From assembly GCA_036674765.1 (NCBI GenBank), contig JARVKI010000057.1:62001-126000 (forward strand): a DNA stretch of 64,000 nucleotides, written 5' to 3'. The DNA comes from Seiridium cupressi. Lineage: Eukaryota > Ascomycota > Sordariomycetes > Amphisphaeriales > Sporocadaceae. Positions within the stretch are counted from its first letter, which is position 1; each line of letters starts with the position of its first letter. Below are positions 43,396-54,298 of the stretch, piece by piece. A program made the translations under genes and the position numbers. The notes below the pieces were generated by a model. It saw nothing but the letters and a program-made list of their open reading frames with translations, ran no database searches and was not told the origin of the DNA.

Positions 43396-45369
43396 TTATG
43401 TGGTCTCTTCCTTTGACACCGGCTTGTCTGGTGGCGATCCGCTAGGGATATACATTTGACCCTTCTGTAAAGCATCTTCCCTCCTCTTGTCGTTCGCCAA
43501 GTCTGCTTTAAACTGGCTCCAGTCGCGCTGAGTCATAGACGTACCAGCCTGTCGGATCGCTTTGACAGACTCCAAGATATCACGAGTTGGGCCGGAGTAA
43601 GGTTGGCCAGGATACTGGCGCCCGCTGGTTCTCCATTTCTCATCCGACACCATCTTGATGACGCGAATAAAGTGCTTGCCGCGGCGTACGATCAGCAACT
43701 CGTTGTCTATGAGAAAGTTGTTCGTGTCCTTGGGAAACCAGTTCTTTACGGGCGTGAACGTCAGATCGCCCCACGTCATACCCTTGTTGACAGCGGATTT
43801 TTGACCCGGGGCGCCAGCAACATAAGCGCCCCGCACACTGGTTAGACGAACGCCATCAGAGACAGAGGTAGCAAGCCCTGCGGCGTAAAGGATGCGGCCC
43901 ATAGAACTGCCGCGAATGAGTGACTCAGGTAGTTCAATGTCGACCTTGAAGTTAGTGGCCAACTCCCTTTGGGCGGGGATATTCCCCTGAGGATACTGAG
44001 TTAATTCTTCCTGCGCCCTAGGCGTGCTGGCAGCAATGGTGGTGCCAGCGTTCTTGGAATAGACTTCATGGTGTTGATCCCGGGTGGTGTGCGCCAGCTT
44101 CATGCTGTGGGCTAATGCAACGACCTCAAAGGCTAATGCATGCTGAGCGACACGTTTGGATGGGTCCTGGTTATGTTTCTCCATCGTCTGCTTCACTGTT
44201 TCCAAGGGCAGGAAAGTCAGGACCTTTAGGAGCTTCTCGACATCAGCATCCGGCCGACGCATGAAGTATCCATATAAGTCGAAGGAGCTTGTCATGAACG
44301 GGTCGAGCCAAACAGCGTTGCCCGCGCTTTTGCCAAATTTGGCACCAGATGAATCGGTCAACAGCGGGACGGTGAAACCAACGGGAGTGTTCTCCAAGGT
44401 GTCAGGTAGACGCAATTCGAGATTTGGCTCGCTGTCGCGGATGTGCTTGACGGCTTCGGCGCCAGTCACAATGTTTCCGTACTGGTCCGACCCGCCAATC
44501 TGCATGAGTACGTCCCTTGACTTGTACATTTCCCACCAGTCCCAGCCCTGCAACAGTGGGTAGATAAACTCGTCCAACGGCATGCCCTCACCGCTCTCTT
44601 CAAGTCTCCTACGGACCGTGTCTCGGGAAAGTAGAGGTCCCATGCGCATGCTTTTAAACATCCTTCCGACCACTTCCATGATAGGGGTGCTATGGAGCCA
44701 AGTTGAGTTGTTGATGATGGCGCGACTCCATGAGCTTTCCTTTTCGTATTTGAACCGTTTCGCCTGAGCTTCGACATTAGACCATATAGTTTTCAATTGG
44801 TAATGAGTTTTGGTTGTGTTCATGACAAGATCGCTCCCGCTTAATCTGTCGCGGTCTTTGAGACGGTCCGTTGGATCTCCAACTTTGGCTGTTGAACCAC
44901 CGACCAAAGTGACGGCCCCATAGCCATGCATGTACAACCAGAACAAGGCCATCATGGGTAATAAGTGGCCGACGTGTAATGAGGGAGCGGTCGGATCAAC
45001 ACCAACGTATGCACCGATTCGTTTCCTCCTCAAGAGCTCCCATATCTGTTTCGAGGACCTGGGTATATAGGATTAGCTGTCAAGGTCATCAGGGTGTATC
45101 TTTTAGGCATCTCGAGCCTACCCAGCAGTGTCTTTCACGTAGCCGCGCTCCACCAGCACGTCCCAGATGTTATAATCCTCGCCCTCCTGAATCTTCTTGG
45201 CTTTGCGTCGCCATGCTTCTTCGTGCAGGTCTCGTCTTCGTTGGACATTCTGAGTGATTGATCGTTTCTGGGAGGTAAGAGAGGTCGTGCGAGCCCTGGA
45301 GACCAGGCATTGCCGACAAAGAGTCGCTCTGGCGCTCAAGGAGTTCGCGGAGAGGGCCCCGGGCGCCAT
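43396..45369 (-). CDS. MSY1: Mitochondrial tyrosyl-tRNA synthetase (CYT-18/MSY1-like)
   Basis: Two exons, complement(join(43396..45058,45122..45369)), give 636 residues. The start is the ATG at 45369; the frame continues upstream to 45429 without ATG. The N-terminus is rich in Arg, Ser and Ala, fitting a mitochondrial presequence. The HIGH signature is HVGHLLPM in GAYVGVDPTAPSLHVGHLL, and the KMSKS-like motif is KFGKSAGNA. The Tyr-binding segment is QIGGSDQYGNIV. A C-terminal S4-like RNA-binding part (GKHFIRVIKM) ends the protein. It charges mitochondrial tRNA-Tyr. In Neurospora the homologue CYT-18 also splices group I introns; whether this one does cannot be told from sequence. The gene is divergent from SDH4, with 744 bases between starts. 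Confidence 0.93.
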
Positions 45370-46113
45370 GCTGGAGGAGATGAGGGTATGCAAGATTACA
45401 AAAATTCTAAAGAAGACAAATCCCGCCAATGCGGTGTGAGAACGTTATTGGTACATGCAAAACAACCCCAAATACGGTCTGCCAACTCCGTAACGTGTGG
45501 GTTCAATTGCGAGGGGGGGTGAGTGCAGCTTGTGCAGTATCTTGTCGCCCTGCGGCAGCATTTGCAATGCACAGGCTAGCGACTGTAGCTACGTGAGATG
45601 CTGCGCGGGACGGCGACAACTTTTTTCTGGACCTTCGAAGCTAAGCTCGGCGAAATTATGTTGCGATGGCATCGGCATCGGTAAGACCCGTGACGAGCGC
45701 CTGGGAGTCAAGACATGGCATAGAATACAAAAAGTTCCCAAATAACTCGGAACAGCTGCTGCTAGGTCGGAGTCTCTGCAGTTCGGCTACGATGCTAGGA
45801 TACCAACACAATTGTCTTTTGGACGAGAGAGTGAACCACGCCGAGAGCTGATGTTCAACGTCCATTCTGGGGGACCTGCGTCAAGTGCTCTTCACAAGGA
45901 GCCAATCACAGAGCTCCTAATTATTCCCATCCTCGGCAATCGGGTGCTCCATTTGGCGCTAGAGCGACGACTCTAGCGGGCATTTCGATCGATTGGTATA
46001 GCTATTGCTACCATCTCGCGAGTGCATCATCATCGTTTGGTCACTATCTGCGATAAAGCTTCGGGGCGAGATATCAGCAGCATAACGCAGGACGCAGCAA
46101 TTGATATCACACC
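45370..46113. other. Divergent promoter region between two mitochondrial-protein genes
   Basis: 744 bases separate mitochondrial TyrRS (minus) from SDH4 (plus). No gene lies inside; the plus-strand frames here are not supported. Confidence 0.5.
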
Positions 46114-46829
46114 ATGGCCTCCATCGTTCGACCGGCTCTGCTCAGGCAGACTGCTCTTGCTGCCGCCACTCGCCGAGCCACTCCGGCCATGCGAAGCGCT
46201 GTCTTGAGAGATGTTGCGCGCGTGTCTGCTTTCCACACCAGCAGCAGGAAGAACCTCTTGCCTCCAGGTCCTCGTACGTTCTCTCATGCTAAACAGAAGC
46301 CCGTTGGATGACAGCCGTACTGACCAATGCCCACAGAGGTTATCAAGGGAACAGGTATGACGAACCGAAATATCCTCTCACCAGCCTCCGGGAACGATTG
46401 GCGGCATGAGTGGCTTGCACCCCATCTCTCAGCTGCGTCTATTGAAACATATACAACGTACTAATATATAGTGCAGTCAACGACCCTGCTCCTGTACCTC
46501 CGACATCCCCATCGCACGGCTCTTACCACTGGACCTTTGATCGTCTGCTCGCTGCTGGCTTGGTCCCTCTGACAGTGGCACCCTTTGCCGCAGGCTCAGT
46601 TAACCCGCTCCTTGATGCCACTTTGTGCAGTGCCCTCCTCATTCACTCCCACACGGGGTTCCAGAATATCCTCATCGATTACATCCCGAACGGCCGGTAC
46701 CCGAAATCTCGCAAGCTGTTTCAATGGAGCCTCAACATTGTAACTGTTTTGGTGGCAATCGGTCTGTACGAGTTTGAGACGAACGACGTCGGTGTCACAG
46801 AGGCCATCAAGAGGGTCTGGAAGGCTTAG
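46114..46829 (+). CDS. SDH4: Succinate dehydrogenase membrane anchor subunit (CybS/SDH4)
   Basis: Three exons, 46114..46273, 46337..46354 and 46477..46829, give 176 residues. The second exon is only 18 bases (six codons VIKGT plus split codons). Skipping it would lose the LLPPGPQVIKGTVNDPAP consensus, and reading through intron 1 meets a stop. The start has an Arg/Ala-rich mitochondrial presequence (MASIVRPALLRQTALAAATRR). The membrane part has SYHWTFDRLLAAGLVPLTVAP, LIHSHTGFQNILIDY (heme/quinone-associated His and Asp-Tyr) and YEFETNDVGVTEAI. It anchors complex II in the inner membrane and helps form the ubiquinone site. Its length matches known fungal SDH4. Confidence 0.95.
46337..46354 (+). 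other. SDH4: 18-base microexon of SDH4
   Basis: Bases 46337-46354 are flanked by CCCACAG and GTATGA and encode five codons plus split codons on both sides. Both flanking introns are needed to keep the frame. Confidence 0.8.
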
Positions 46830-47593
46830 ATGGATGGAAGGATGATTGGAATAGACTGAAGGTTAGGCGGCCACCGGCTCGGTCACAGAGAACGTTACCT
46901 ATTGACACTTATGCCAAGAGTCCGGCAGGGCTTGATGGCACCTCGCTGTGTACCACATATGACTATTTATACACATTTGCTTTTTCTGTGCCCATTGCTG
47001 CGGTCCGTTGTCTATCTGCTATATTACTACCCATATCTGTATATCTCTGTATATATATATATGGAACACACTTCGAGTCTCGTCATCCAGCCAGCTAATT
47101 CAATCCTTAGCGAGATAGACTAATGGATAAATGCCACGTCCTGTGTTCGGTAAAAGTAGACGTGACCAACTGCACCCAGAATAAGACTGCATCGACGTCT
47201 CCAAAGACTGGGTAACGGCATATCACTTGTGACCTTTTCTGCTAGCACTTCTCGCCCTCCAAATACGGCAACGCATTACAGAATCTGGCCAGATAATTTG
47301 AATACTAGCAAATGGGAGCAGGTGACTGCAAAGGGGTTCTCGTTCTCTATCGGGTCATTCCAGTAAGTGCATGAGAACGCAGCTTACACAGGGCCTCGTT
47401 CAACATAATCTGGTCGGGCGAAATAGTTACGATCTGGATCGTCGGGATGGAAGAAATGGCAGTGACTCAAAGTAATAGGCTCAGCTCGCGTGAGATGATT
47501 TCACAGTTCCTTGTATGCCAATGCAATTTTCAAGCATAGAACGGTGGAATAGAATTTCCACCCAATTTCTCGATTTGCCGCCCAGCAATTGAT
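46830..47593. other. Convergent intergenic region
   Basis: AT-rich, with a short TA run near 47050. No gene is seen. Confidence 0.4.
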
Positions 47594-48505
47594 CTACTTG
47601 GGGGTAAATGACATCCCTCTGTGGCACATTCTTGCAAGTAATTCGACCTCACGCTGCCTCGTGAAGTAACTGAATTCTTGGTCTGTAAACTTGGACTTGT
47701 GAGCAAATTCACCAACAACCATCAAGGACCCCAAGGGTTCATAGAGGCTACGGGAAGTATCTAATACGGACAAAAGAAATATTATGTGATCAATTGCAGA
47801 ATACCTGAATTCTCTGGACTGGTAAGGGCGCCTGCCATCATCACATAACATAGGAGAATGCACTGTCATTTTATGAAACATGGCTGTTTGGCTATCTACA
47901 AATATCGCTACAAAGTTTTGGCATGCAATGCTGACGTGAGTTACTGAGCGATTGTGAAATCCGACTTCAAGAATGAAAGTATCAGAAAGGAAATTGGGCT
48001 GATTGAAAGCAGAATCGTTCCATATGTAAAAACACTGGCGACACCAAGGATACCGTCTCAGATACCGTCTCATACAAGTGTTATGGACAACGGGTCTGTG
48101 ATTTTTCGTTCCGTCCATCTATTAATGTCTGCGTGGCTCGATAGGATGTCTTTAAAACCCCCTCACTACGCCTACTCTCAACTCATCAGAGACTGATGAC
48201 TGAATCAGAAAGACTCCTCGCGGACACAGAGTATATACTCTTAGGAACTCTCCACGACAAGGTCCATGTATATTATATGTGACATTGGTGTCTGTGGTAT
48301 GTATACTATTCATATCCGTTATGCATGCCTTCTGCAGCGGAAAGCGAGTGTTAATCCCAATACTGTATTTCCCCACGGTTGCTCCCCTAAGGAGCCCGCT
48401 GCCAACCGTCCCTGACGCCTTGGTGTAAATGCTCCGCTCAAGCTCTCGCATTGCACGCTTTGCTAATGTGTCATAATAAAGAAAATCACCACTGCCTTCT
48501 GCCAT
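47594..48505 (-). CDS. Hypothetical protein (orphan)
   Basis: Two open frames join through a plausible 57-base intron (48119-48175, GTAGGC to AATAG) to give complement(join(47594..48118,48176..48505)), 284 residues. The frame is kept and the start is the ATG at 48505, but no domain is recognised. The protein has scattered Cys and His and no signal or membrane segment. A perfect 12-base direct duplication at 48049-48072 lies inside exon 2 and produces the repeated RRYLRRY stretch. It could be a fast-evolving lineage gene or a decaying one. Each exon alone could also be chance. Confidence 0.35.
48049..48072 (-). repeat. 12-base tandem duplication
   Basis: GATACCGTCTCA occurs twice in direct succession; in the minus frame of the orphan gene it is an in-frame four-codon repeat. 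Confidence 0.85.
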
Positions 48506-48620
48506 ACAGATCGGTATATCCACCAGATTCCTCAACCCACGTGGCTCGAATGCAAAAAAAAAAAAGTATCCAGAAGGGAAAGAGAAGTCTCAAGGCTAGC
48601 CAATTGGGCGGGCATCCTTG

Positions 48621-49932
48621 TTACTCCGGCTTCTGAGCATACCAAAAGTAAAAGTTCCAATACCGATGTGCGGACATATCATCCAGAGCCTTGAATGCGG
48701 CTGATCTCCACAATTCCCGCTCGACCTGATTGAGGCCTATGACTGTGAACGGTTTGCCCGCCAAAGCAGGTAGGAAATCCTGAATTACCAACTTCAGGTA
48801 ATGACCAACCAGTCGGAGCCGGCGGTCTCTAGCCCATATGCCAATAGGGATCTTCTTGACCACACATTGCACGTTTGTGAATCCTGCTTCTGTCAAAGGC
48901 TTATCGAGTTTCTGCGGCGCGTGGATATCGAGGCCGAGTTTGGCAAAAGCCTCGACGACTAGCCTGTAAAACCCAGCCACCGGATCCTCAGGTGGCATGG
49001 TGTTGTCGTCGCACTGGGGAAATGCGTGCAGTTCTTGCCATTCTATCCAGCCGCCAGGCCGCATATTGGCGAAAGCTTGGGTGCACATCTTCGGCACATC
49101 TTTCAGTACTGGTGACATGAACCGCATGTGTACGAGATCGAAATTGTCACCGTTGAGCCACTCCTCTTCGCAGTCATCGATCATGAATTTGACGTTTGGC
49201 GGTATCCAGACGGGTTGTATGGGGGAAAGATCTATGCCCAATACCTCGGCGCTGGGATATCTATCACCGGCTGCAATACGTCATGTCAGTAAACGCCCTG
49301 TCACCCACAAGCATCAAAATGGCTGCCTTGTGGCGGGTGGCCGACGAACCTTCTATAGCCCATTGTCCTGTGAAACAGCAAGTTAGTTGTCTGCGCGCGT
49401 TGCATTCATCATGAAGTAGATTCTCACCTGTCCCCGTTCCGATGTCAATAATCTTTTGCGGAAACCCCGTTATGGGCGCATATACTAGTTTTCCATCGGT
49501 CATTTCCAGCATCATCACATGCTTCATATCTTCACGGTTTTGTTCCTGGTCATCATTCGGTATCGGGTATCTTCCATTTTTATAACTGTGGTATCTCCGG
49601 CCATTCTCGTACGTGTGGGCGTATATGCTTGAGTTGATAGACGTCGAGGCATTGGACGCGCCACCGTCCTCTCCCCATTCCGAAGGCTCGAACTCGTCGC
49701 TGTCGGCGTTACTCTCCGCAACCTCGATGGTGTCGTCTTCCTCTGCGACGAGCTCGGGCGGTGGTGCAGCATATGGCGCAGGAGTATCTGCAGAGGTCGG
49801 GCTGCCGCTTAACGGCTGCCCCGCTTGGGGCAGTTCGCCAACGATACCATGTTGGCTAGCCGTCGACTGATCAGCGATAGTTTTCGCCGGGTCTGCCTCG
49901 GTCGCAGGAGGGCCAGGCGCCGCGGAAGACAT
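48621..49932 (-). CDS. LaeA-like SAM-dependent methyltransferase
   Basis: Three exons, complement(join(48621..49270,49350..49367,49428..49932)), give 390 residues. Exon 2 is an 18-base microexon encoding TGQWAIE residues. The first 130 residues are disordered (Pro, Ala, Ser, acidic). They lead to HTYENGRRYHSYKNGRYPIPND, the hallmark entry of LaeA-type enzymes. SAM motif I is IIDIGTGTGQWAIEAGDRYPSA, motif II is VLGIDLSPIQP, and further motifs are MIDDCEEEWL, FDLVHMRFM and GGWIEWQE. LaeA itself is a nuclear regulator of secondary metabolism, but this subfamily has many paralogs that act on small molecules or unknown targets. No biosynthetic core genes lie nearby. Confidence 0.9.
49350..49367 (-). 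other. 18-base microexon of the LaeA-like methyltransferase
   Basis: Flanked by CACAG and GTTCG on the minus strand; it completes SAM motif I. It is the same length as the SDH4 microexon. Confidence 0.8.
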
Positions 49933-52900
49933 GGTGATGGTACAACGTCGGCTGGGCGGCTGCGGTCCGTTGTCGCGCTCTCAACTCCAGTTCTGCAGCA
50001 GGCCGGGCGCTCGCTGGTATGACATGGATCGGCAACCAGAAGAAAGAGGAACGGGAGAGATAGGATTCAATTGAGGTAGCGCGCAATTCCGTCGGCGATG
50101 ATATGATGTGGATGTGGGCATGTGTGTTCACCGCAGAGCAAAAAAAGGATGCCGATCGTTGGTTGGTTTCGTTCAGAGATCTAGCACTAACTCACTAGTC
50201 CCACCTAACAGAAAGACGCCGCAGGTGGGCGGAAGCCGGGGACGACAAATTGCCGCAGGCAAAGCGGGAGAATCAGCGCTGGAGGAAATGGGAAAGGGTG
50301 ATCTCTTTGGAGGACTTTGCCATTCTCTTAGCCGCAAGCCAGGCGAGCCAGGGTCGCCCGAAAGCCGAGGGCTGGCCGGACTGGAGCTGAGCGATGGCAT
50401 TGAATAACCGTCTTGACTGTGTATGATTGAGCGGCTGGTGGAGAGGAAGGAAACCGAGGCGCACGTTGCACCAAATCGGCGTTGGCGCAAGGGGATTTAG
50501 CGCTGCCGTGTAAGACACAATAGTTGGTCACTTACCAAGTAGTCGATGGCATTAGTAACGACCAGTTCCAGAGTACACAATCGTGGCGCGTGTAGGTATG
50601 CAACCTCCTGCCCAGATTTTGCGGCGAGGGCAATATACCATCCTTGCTTGTTAGTGCCCAGCCAAGGTCAACGGATCTGTTATACTGGGCGCAGGAGAGA
50701 CCATTGGCATGATAAGAAATATAGAATACCCAAGCGGCGACAGGGACGCTCAATCTCGCTAAATCAACCTCGGAATCAAGCGTGCTCAGAAGGGACGTCC
50801 AAGGCACGCTTTTGGTAGCACGTACTTTATACAGGCATTCGCCTGCCGACACGGGCAACTCGATGGTCTATATGAGGTATCACGAGAGGGCGGATCTTCT
50901 ATAGTGCTCTGGCCTACATGGATACATTACGTATTGCGTGCAATGAAGCGCACAGACGGGCTATGCCTCATGTTGAGCGACGGCGCCAATCTATACTATA
51001 GTACTGCGCATGGTTTCACATCGAATCGACGTCAGATCCGGCTTCCAGATCGATGCTACCTCCATGCTTTCTGGCCCCCCACACTCTCCCGCTCCTGGCC
51101 CAGAGCCTCTCAAATTCCACCCGCCATCAAAAGTACAGCTCGTCTCACGCCATTGGCCATACTGGCTTCCCTGAACAGCGAGCCCAAAGCACAATGTACA
51201 CGACGAGGGTCGCAGTTTGAGGTCTTTCCCGCAAAGCAGCTACATACGGCTGACGCAGAAAGAGGCCTTCACAAGCAAAAAGCCGCCTGCAAGCTGTTCT
51301 GTGGAGGAGAAACCCCACATCTGAACCCTCGCTGCGATCTTCCGGCATGTCCTACCCAACACAACCCTCCACTGCCGACCTACATATTGACTTGCAGCAT
51401 TTCTGGTGTTTGCGCAGCACGTTCCAGCTAAGCCTGGCCGGGGATCGCCCAAAAGACGTCGTGCGGCAGCTAACCGAGACATTGCCCTGCATGTTTCATG
51501 CCAGCAGCCGGCGATCTCGGCTTCGACTCCCGCAGATGCTATGACAAAAAAAACATTCAACGATGAGGCTGCTAAGTGAGTGGGGTCTCCTTGATACAAT
51601 TCTTCGTCATCCTCTCCATATACCAGCCATAACAAACCCAAATTTGAAACCAGGAACGGCCTCACCTCATGGGCATTGACATCTGACAGCCCCGCGCGCC
51701 GTTGGGCCTTGTCATGCAACTAGCCATAGCAGCGTTCTTCTTGACCTTCTCGAAGCTCAGCTAGTGTGAGCGAGCCCGGATCATCTCATCTCATCTCATT
51801 TATTAGTCTTGAGTCAACGGCCGAGTCACGCTATTTGTACCCTAGCAGTGGTGATCTTGTCACAGCTGCTATGAGCATCACCTGCAGGGAAATAGTCTCG
51901 TTCGACGGAGCGCGCTAGTTTAGCCTGGCGTTCGCTCTAGTGCGGCAAGAGGATCTTAGGATCTAATACGAAACCGAACTCAACTCTGGTGGTGTTGCCG
52001 GTGCTTAGAGTCTCGTTTACTGCCTGCGACTTTGTAACATGGCCTCGCTAAAGCACTGCCGCGGGCAATTAACAATCCGAGCGCCCGGGTGGCCCTGTCC
52101 CTGGTGCCCATGGCCGGATGGAATGATACTTGGGGACAGCCTACGCGGCATCATGGATGGCAGTGTATCGTTGTATGTACCTCAAGCTTGTGAACGAGAC
52201 CACGGGGACCCCGATCCTTAGTTCAAGTTTAATACCTATTGTCGCACCCTAGACGCCTCCATGGGTTTCAGAAGGGTCCTGAAAGGAGCCGGCTATTTAG
52301 GCCGCCAGTTCCAAGTTCTCGGTCCATCTTCACCTAGTAACGGCAGGCTTCAAGGCTCGGCCGTATCTCGAGTTCATTGGGCGGGCTCAAGCAATGTCGG
52401 CCATAATATTCCCCAAATTTCAACGTCCCCCTCAGTATTCGTACCTCGCTGTGAGCCCAGACGTACCGTTACAACCTCGACGGGCAGCACTATGCATCCG
52501 TCCAATCACTGAGCACCCACTGATTTCGCCGTGGACAGGGGACGGTCCGTCTAGAAGAAGTGGAGAATGCTTCTGGAAGGACTTGAGACACACCAATTCG
52601 ACTCGTGGAAATTGTACTGAAGAGGCAAGTCGCACCTCCGAGGGCGCTGCTCACCGTTGCTCACCCCGTTGCATTGTGAGTAATTGATGATCTTGCCATC
52701 TCTCCAACCTTCTGAAGTCGGTCATATATGTTCCGATTAATTCGTAACGGTCTGTATTCATGACATTGAGCAATCAATCAGTTGCTATTCGCGGTCTAAG
52801 GCCCTGCTTGGCTCTTTCATGGCCTTTTGACGAGATCAGCCCAGGTTCTCGGCAATGCACACACCTCAGAGGAGCATTGCTCGGTCGAGACGTTACATAT

Positions 52901-54298
52901 CAGCCAGCTCAGGGTGTGGCCTTGCTGAGATTCATACACTAAAGAGCTGTGGAACGGCGATTGAGCCTATAACAGAACGCAAGTCACTAGCTGGCCACGT
53001 AGTTGCCCGCGATGCGCTACGCCTGTGATTAAACCTTAGTCTTCTGCCTTGAACAAAAAAAAAATTGAATAAAGCCTGAATTACTCCTGGGGGCACTTTT
53101 GCTCTAGCATGCGCCGATTCGCTTGGCCGAAATTCTCCGGCACCCCGGTCCGACGAGACCATTGAGGTCACTCAACTCTCCTCATCTCTCGGTTCATCTG
53201 AAAGACCCAAACCGCAAATAATCTTGCCTCGTCAACATCCGAAGCGAGTCTCCAGCCTGCTTCCAAATCCGCGTCTCGGTAATCACTCTCGCTACATACC
53301 GTCACGACCAAGTAGGAAGTTCACACTCGGCCGATTAATTGAATACGGGCGACTCCCTTCAGGCACGATACTCGGCGTCTCCAGACACCAATTTCGTTTC
53401 ACGAACGATCGTCTCTCTGTCCCAGAGGATCACTGCCATGGACCCATGGGGAACATGGCCCATCCTAAGGCGTGTGCTGGCCCATGACTTGTCAGGGTCG
53501 ATCTAGAGGCACTTGACATTGACAGAGGCCCCCACTATCGAGACGTTCATCGTTCAGGAAGGCGGACATTTTACCACCGCCCATCTCCATCCTGCCAGTC
53601 CCGTTAATCAAAACCCTCCGGCAGAGGCGACCGAACGATCCAACCAAGGACGCTTCCCCACGCACCAACAGAGGTGCTTGTCCTGAGTTGTCTTGTTGCC
53701 ATCTCATATGTTGCTAATAAGCTCGGCCGCGTTGATCTTACCGACGGACCCTGCTCAAGTACCACCATGCCTCTTTGGCAACCTCGTCCTAACGACTTAT
53801 TCCGGCGGCAGACCCTGTCTCCCTGTCCCCCGGCCCATTATGTCATGCATGATCGTTCCCAGGGTGATCTCCGTTCTGTTATCCAGATGTCTACCTGGAT
53901 GGTCCTCTTTGGGTAAGACCCGGTGATGCGGCGCTTCTCCACTGTTCCGTACTGGTCATTATCGAACTTCATATAAAGTTTCCAAGGCCAGTCGCGACAG
54001 CCTCGGTGGCTACGAGCTACCCAGGTCAAACTTCCTTGTCTTTCGGCTGCGATATATCCCAGGGCAGATCCGGCATGTGTCTGGCCTATCATTCCTCTTA
54101 TTTCTGTTGTTATACTGCACCTTGCCGTCACTGAACGAGCGCCTTCCTGTCTTTACATATCTCTCTCGTTTCATCTCCCTGTTTATTCACTGTCTGCCAG
54201 GCTGTACTGTCGCTACCCAACGCCCCTCCGAGTCGGAAAAATTTCTCGAGAGTAACCCTCTCATTCCTGTCCAGTCACGCGACACCTGCTTAATAGCC
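49933..54298. other. Large gene-poor region
   Basis: About 4.4 kb without a supportable gene. Open frames on both strands (for example 50108-50407 plus, 50904-51431 plus, 51240-51719 minus) show no domain, no signal peptide and no consistent splicing. Toward 54077-54298 an ATG-less hydrophobic frame runs directly into the chitinase gene. Confidence 0.4.

Noticed and set aside
45481..45530. GGGTTCAATTGC resembling a tRNA T-loop
   Set aside because: No acceptor stem, D-arm or anticodon arm can be folded around it.
45497..45745. Cys-rich frame between TyrRS and SDH4
   Set aside because: Cys spacing does not fit a known small cysteine-rich family and there is no signal peptide.
50904..51719. 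Long overlapping frames on both strands in the 4.4 kb gene-poor region
   Set aside because: The two strands conflict and neither translation shows a domain or signal peptide.
51778..51800. Short ATCTC repeat
   Set aside because: Only a few units long and of no evident function; not treated as a structured repeat.
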